A stretch of DNA of 64,000 nucleotides from Microbulbifer sp. HZ11 (lineage in GTDB: Bacteria > Pseudomonadota > Gammaproteobacteria > Pseudomonadales > Cellvibrionaceae). The notes under the pieces were generated by a model. The model had not been told where the DNA came from and did no database searches. It worked only from the letters and a program-made list of their open reading frames with translations. Below are positions 63,256 through 64,000 of this stretch, piece by piece; the first letter of the stretch is position 1, and each line of letters begins with the position of its first letter. A program made the position numbers and the translations under genes. Location: assembly GCF_000708675.1 (NCBI RefSeq), contig NZ_JELR01000001.1:248001-312000 (forward strand). The letters are read 5' to 3'.

Positions 63256-64000
63256 ATGCCGGAAGCAGGGACTTTGGCGGGTCAGGATGCAGCAGCCGGG
63301 ATTGGCCGTTTGGTCGTGGTCGGTATTGGTTTGATTGGTGGCAGTCTCGCGCTGGGATTGAAGGCGGCCAGTGGTTGTCGTGAGGTTATTGGCGTTGCCC
63401 GCCGCCCCCAGACCTGTGAGCAGGCAGTGGCGCTGGGTGTGGTGGATCGCGCGGTTACCGATATCGCGGATATCCTACCGGAGCTGGAAGCCGGGGATGT
63501 GATTTTCGTAGCGGTACCTACGCTGACGGTCGAGGCGGTATTCGCCCAGCTAAAAGACCGGGTACCTGCGGGTGTCACCATTACCGATGGGGCCAGTGTA
63601 AAGGGCAGCGTGATTGCCGCGGCAAAAAATGTCTGGGGCGAAGTGCCAGAATTTCTGGTGCCGGGCCACCCCATCGCCGGCTCCGAGCAGAGTGGGGTGA
63701 CCGCCGCTCGCGACGATCTCTATATCGCGCACCGCATTATTCTCACACCGATGGAAAATACCGCGGATGAGCATGTACACCGCATTCGGAAAATGTGGGA
63801 AGCGGTGGGTGCAGAAGTGCTGAGTATGCCGGTCGATGAGCACGACGAAGTGCTCGCCGCTACCAGTCATTTGCCTCATGTGATCGCTTTCGGTCTTGTC
63901 GATACCCTGGCCCATGATGCGGAGAACGAAAATATTTTTCGTTACGCGGCCGGCGGTTTCCGCGATTTCACCCGTATCGCTTCCAGTGATCCGGTGATGT
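63256..64000 (+). CDS. tyrA: Prephenate dehydrogenase, 5' part (runs off window)
   Basis: The frame from ATG 63256, right after the pheA stop, stays open to the window end (248 codons). It has a Rossmann motif VVGIGLIGGSLAL, TITDGASVKG, VPGHPIAGSEQSG and DEHDEVLAATSHLPHVIAF, the signatures of prephenate dehydrogenase, which gives 4-hydroxyphenylpyruvate for tyrosine. In Pseudomonas this domain is fused to AroA, and a fusion is possible here, but its end is not visible. Confidence 0.94.
   Translation, partial: MPEAGTLAGQDAAAGIGRLVVVGIGLIGGSLALGLKAASGCREVIGVARRPQTCEQAVALGVVDRAVTDIADILPELEAGDVIFVAVPTLTVEAVFAQLKDRVPAGVTITDGASVKGSVIAAAKNVWGEVPEFLVPGHPIAGSEQSGVTAARDDLYIAHRIILTPMENTADEHVHRIRKMWEAVGAEVLSMPVDEHDEVLAATSHLPHVIAFGLVDTLAHDAENENIFRYAAGGFRDFTRIASSDPVM

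Overview
The window is a stretch of gammaproteobacterial chromosome. Gene content and order resemble marine Cellvibrionales-type bacteria such as Microbulbifer, but the genus is an inference. The block trpS / mtaD-like / ubiG / mupP / yciK-like and gyrA / serC / pheA / tyrA matches the order I know from Pseudomonas. Housekeeping genes are frequent, coding density is high, and I see no tRNA, rRNA, prophage, CRISPR array or complete insertion sequence.

Layout. 1-5.6 kb: end of hemH, a lysine/alanine-rich histone-like protein, tsaB, uppP, a beta-hydroxyacid dehydrogenase and a queuosine-tRNA mannosyltransferase family gene. 5.7-16.9 kb: trpS, an MscS channel with a small exported partner, a secreted lipase-like protein, gnd, envelope lipoproteins, rdgC, ybaK and pepD. 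17-29 kb: RNase II, a leucine/valine-type dehydrogenase, a lipoprotein M16 protease, an exported amidohydrolase, a SIMPL lipoprotein, a PLP enzyme, a glyoxalase and a patatin. 29-33.2 kb: a GntR regulator, then a diamine aminotransferase and a glutamine-synthetase-like ligase behind a perfect palindromic operator, which looks like a polyamine catabolism unit. 34.7-40.1 kb: a compact cluster of glycosyltransferase, methyltransferase, alpha/alpha-toroid protein, second methyltransferase, hexapeptide acyltransferase and a shikimate-kinase paralogue, whose product is not known to me. 40.2-47 kb: an Lrp/AsnC regulator facing a fused indolepyruvate ferredoxin oxidoreductase, a phosphate-type porin and a TraB/GumN protein. 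47.3-51.7 kb: two glycosyltransferases, a PagL-type lipid A deacylase and a divergent sigma-70 factor. 53-58 kb: murQ next to mupP, ubiG and a deaminase. 58.2-64 kb: gyrA, serC, pheA and the start of tyrA.

The most unusual signals are non-coding. Two elements, at 25.1 and 56.5 kb, share a 30-nt core (27/30 identical) flanked by long inverted arms. The arms and an inner hairpin stem differ in sequence between the copies but stay self-complementary in each, which is covariation typical of a structured or mobile palindromic element. A third element at 12.45 kb has 32-bp inverted ends enclosing two further hairpins, so it would fold into a three-way junction. A 54-bp relic at 27.3 kb shares 18 of 19 terminal bases with it.

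Functionally the window joins central metabolism (aromatic amino acids, serine, pentose phosphate, quinone and heme synthesis), peptidoglycan recycling and lipid-carrier recycling (uppP, murQ, mupP), and envelope or glycan modification. Starts were chosen by Shine-Dalgarno sequences and family length where possible; several differ from the longest open frame.
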